Assembly: GCA_020740775.1 (NCBI GenBank)
Contig: JAHEWK010000042.1
Span: forward strand, 181,570-245,569
Length of the DNA stretch: 64,000 nt
Source of the DNA: Ilyonectria destructans
Lineage: Eukaryota > Ascomycota > Sordariomycetes > Hypocreales > Nectriaceae
Direction: 5' to 3'
Under the pieces are notes generated by a model, which ran no database searches, was not told the origin of the DNA, and saw only the letters and a program-made list of their open reading frames with translations. This document shows, in pieces, positions 61,004 through 64,000 of the stretch (position 1 is the first letter of the stretch; the number at the start of each line of letters is the position of its first letter). A program made the position numbers and the translations under genes.

Positions 61004-63289
61004 GGGCAATCGAATAGATTAGGCGGGGGAAGGAGGTTTTTATTATAAGGGATATAATTCTTCAGTACTACTTCGAAAAGGGCTAGGGATATGCATTTAT
61101 GATATGTATAGTATAAGTATATTAGGACTAGTAATAGTTTGAGGATATAATATGCGGAATCTTAGTGGATATGGAGATATAGAAGGAGGATAGGATTAAC
61201 TTAGTGTAATTCTAGTGTAGGATATTAAATGATAGAATAGCTTTAGTAGTATATAGAAGAGAGATGTAAAAAATAGGTAATAAAAGTAAAAGGAATCGTA
61301 AGGGCATAAAATATATAGTATTAAGTTATTCCGTTATAGTTAAATTTTAGTTATATGAATAGCGTAGTGAATAAATGAAAAAAATAGTAGTATTGTTAAT
61401 ATGATATAGGGTATGAGCAGAGTGAGATGAGATTAGACTTGTAGATTACGGCACAGATAGCACACTTTATAGCAGTGTGAAAAAAGGTAGAAAGTAGTGG
61501 ATATAATAAATTAATAAAGTTATTTACAGATTAAAGAAAGGTTTGAGTATATAGATATAAGATTTAGCAGTATTATATAGGTTGGTTTTAATAAATTAAG
61601 CTAATTGTAGATGGAACTGCTAAACAGAGGGGAGATTATCTTAAAAGGCTGATCTTAATAGCATAATATACAGTTTATAAGCAGAAAAGAGCAGACAGAA
61701 ATAGAAAGCTAGATTTAATAACTATAGAGAAAAGATCTGGAATATAATAAATATATTAATACTGAAATAGATTTACAGCTAAATAGTATCTGGTATTTAA
61801 ATAAGGCAGGCGAGGTATATAGGAGGAGTGAGATAGGGTAAGCAAAAAGAGAGCGCAAATATAAACAAGACACAGTATATTAAGAGTTAAAGGGTATAAA
61901 GCAATAAGAATACTACCGAGTGCAGAGTTGCAACGCAGTGCTCGAGAACAAGTGGTGCAGTGTGCTATAGGGTAAGGTGAGGAGCTGAGCCGACTGAAAG
62001 ACAAACAGCACGGAAGGGCTAAGAATAGCAGGCATTAAAGGAGGAGAAAAAAGTTGTAGAAGTAAATAAGACGAGAAATAGCCGAGCAGATAATATAAAG
62101 AGAGTTAGCGAAATTTTGAGGAATAAAATACAAGAAGTAAGAGAGGTAAGTTAAGAAAGGGCGGCTGAGAGCAGCCAGAAAGCTTGTAAGAGTGGCTAGT
62201 AAATGGCAAAACCGTAAGACGGTAAAGATTGGAGCGAGTAGTAGTTAAAAGGGTTAGTGGGAGAGTGTTGCATGCGGGACTTTAAAGTTGCAGATGTTTG
62301 TCTGTTGTGGGATATGGAAGGTAAGCTAAGGCAGTAGTTTTATTAGTGTGGTTGAAGAAAGAGGTACTTTTCTAGTTGAGGAGTGAATATAAAAAGAAGT
62401 AGAAAAGTGGGGAGCTAATAGAAGCTAAATAAGTAAGCTTGTAGGCTGCTAATATAAAAGAATTATAGAAGTTATTAGAAAAGGTAAGTTTTATAATACC
62501 GAAAAAGAAAAAAAGAGCAAGAGGGTTACTATATTTAGTGCGTTTCAAAACAAACTGTTAGAAGAAGATTGGTAACAAGAACAAAAGAAAAGTATATAGC
62601 GGCTGGAGAGGAAACGCCGAATAAATAACTAGCAGAGGCATAGTGCTTGTTAAGCAGAAGGATGGAGAGAAGCAGATATAGAGCTGCTGTTGGCGTCAGC
62701 ACGGGTCTGGTTTAAGGTGGAAAGGAGGGGAGAGTAAAGAAAGACTGGTCAAGTGCTAGTAAAGATTAAAAAAGAAAAAGCTACTTGTTTGGGTTGTAAA
62801 GTAGGCGGGCTTAAGAGTAGCAGTACGGACAGAGTAATAAGGCTAAGGGGACAGTAGGCTAAGGTGGGAGAGATAAATAAACTTGGGTGTGTGTAGAAGC
62901 TAGAAGATAAAGCTGTGAAGCTTGCTGGAAGACTTAAGATATGAGGCTAAGGAGGTGAAAGGGTAGTGGAAGAGGCAAGCTTCTTTCTGGGTGTCTGTTA
63001 GGGTAGATAAGGGAGTCTTATAAGAGAAGAGACAAGTAGGAAGTAAATGATGTGTGGGGCTTTTGTATACTGGTAGATGAAAATAAGATTATTTGGGTTA
63101 TAAAGGCAACAAATGAGCGTCAGGGCTGCAGTAAAGGGAGCAGAGAGAGTGCAAGCAAGGGGTAACAGGCCGGGCAGAGTAAGTTGGCGAGGGTTTAAAA
63201 GGGGTTAAAATAAAATAAGGAGGAGCGAGAAGGCTCAAAGAGGGGGTAGTAGCAGAAGTTAAAGCGAAAATAGAACTAGTTAGGGGAGA
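61004..63289. other. C-poor, purine-rich subtelomeric DNA
   Basis: The plus strand here is nearly free of C over long stretches and rich in A, G and T, a strong strand asymmetry. No gene is recognised. ORFs on the minus strand (for example 61756-62004) are low complexity. The asymmetry resembles the G-rich strand bias of telomeres carried inward. Confidence 0.6.
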
Positions 63290-63390
63290 CAGCAAAGGTT
63301 AGGGGCAGGTGCGGCAGCGAGGGTTAGGGTGAGGTGTGGCAGCGAGGGTTAGGGTGAGGTGTGGTTGAAAAGGTTAGGGGGAGTGCTGTA
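63290..63390. repeat. Degenerate telomeric repeat block
   Basis: GGTTAGGG occurs several times, interspersed with GTGAGGTGTGG and GGCAGCGAGG. It looks like eroded or variant telomeric repeat mixed with a short local duplication. Confidence 0.7.
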
Positions 63391-63600
63391 GAGGGAGGAC
63401 TTTTAGGAGTTCTTACTTATTAGTGGTTTCTGTAAGGGAAGGACAAGAGAAAAGGGCTGTGTTGTAGCTAGTTGACAGGGCAACAGAGAGTGAGCAAAGG
63501 TTAGTTAGAAGGAGGTTTTATATTGCAGAGTATAAGGGAAGAAGCAGGGAGAGAAGCAGTTAGTCAGTTTCAGGCTCGGGGGGGGGGAGTGTGCGAGTAC

Positions 63601-63833
63601 TCCGTTTAGCACCCGGCAGGGGGAGCGAAGCAACAGAGGGGTTAGAGTTATAGGTTTTGCAAAGTAAGAGAACCCGATAGAGCGCGCAAGCGCTCCATTT
63701 AGCGCCCGGCAGGGGGAGCGAGGCGATAGGACTAAGGGTTAGGGTTGTGCGTGTGCGGTTTGCTTCGCAAAACGACCCGGCGGGAGCGCGAGAGCGCTCC
63801 GTTTAGCACCCGGCAGGGGGAGCGAAGCGACAG
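63601..63833. repeat. Three copies of a 36-bp GC-rich subtelomeric block
   Basis: Copies at 63601-63636, 63694-63729 and 63798-63833 share CCCGGCAGGGGGAGCGA preceded by TCCGTTTAGC or TCCATTTAGC. Each is followed by a short telomere-like TTAGGG or GGTTAG word. Spacing is 93 and 104 bp. A run of ten G residues (63578-63587) precedes the first copy. Confidence 0.9.
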
Positions 63834-63863
63834 AACTTAGGGTTTAGTGCACCAGACGACCGG

Positions 63864-64000
63864 GTTAGGGTTAGGGTTAGGGTTAGGGTTAGGGTTAGGG
63901 TTAGGGTTAGGGTTAGGGTTAGGGTTAGGGTTAGGGTTAGGGTTAGGGTTAGGGTTAGGGTTAGGGTTAGGGTTAGGGTTAGGGTAGGGTTAGGGTTAGG
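63864..64000 (+). repeat. Telomere, (TTAGGG)n
   Basis: About 23 TTAGGG units run to the window end, G-rich strand reading outward, so this is the right-hand chromosome end. One unit near 63985 lacks a T (TAGGG). The array may continue beyond the assembled end. Confidence 0.98.

Overview
The window is the right end of a chromosome of a filamentous ascomycete, most likely a Sordariomycete. It ends in about 137 bp of (TTAGGG)n reading outward (63864-64000). Genes carry short fungal introns (GTAAGT/GTATGT donors, CTRAC-like branch points). Host genes include a CP2/grainyhead-like transcription factor and an FlbA-type RGS protein. Genus cannot be told from sequence alone.

Layout. 1-4029: a Tad1-like LINE on the minus strand; ORF2 is open to the window edge and ORF1 has one stop. 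4030-4506: a perfect 53-copy array of a 9-bp unit. 4728-8706: a ComA-family phosphosulfolactate synthase gene, broken by a nonsense codon and by a 3.0-kb hAT element with a near-perfect 8-bp target duplication. 8707-14478: sparse DNA with one small cysteine-rich gene and relics of a short-chain dehydrogenase and a bZIP gene. 14479-17167: an apparently intact three-exon CP2 gene. 19068-19265: a solo LTR with a perfect 5-bp target duplication. 19837-21853: a decaying flbA-like RGS gene. 22262-24170: a deleted Helitron. 25803-39243: a nested transposon block, in which an older hAT element is hit by two Pogo-like DNA transposons and a Copia retrotransposon. 41866-42137: an EthD-domain relic.

The distal 21 kb (43776-61003) is different. 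Three long genes all read toward the telomere. Gene A (three exons, about 1,531 aa) and gene B (about 1,250 aa) are 45 bp apart and match no family I recognise. Next come a small minus-strand gene, an F-box ORF and a truncated second copy of gene A (A'). A' stops about 110 bp before two short telomere-like stretches. Last is a 1,511-aa telomere-linked RecQ-type helicase with OrsD-like zinc fingers at its N-terminus. Beyond it lie 2.6 kb of C-poor, purine-rich subtelomeric DNA, degenerate telomeric repeats, three copies of a GC-rich block, and the telomere.

How it fits together. The proximal two thirds is a transposon sink, with several lesions of the CAG-to-TAG or TGG-to-TAG type expected from repeat-induced point mutation. 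The A/B pair, the A' copy and the helicase are the best candidate for an undescribed subtelomeric gene system. Exon junctions were inferred by eye from splice motifs, frame and paralog comparison.
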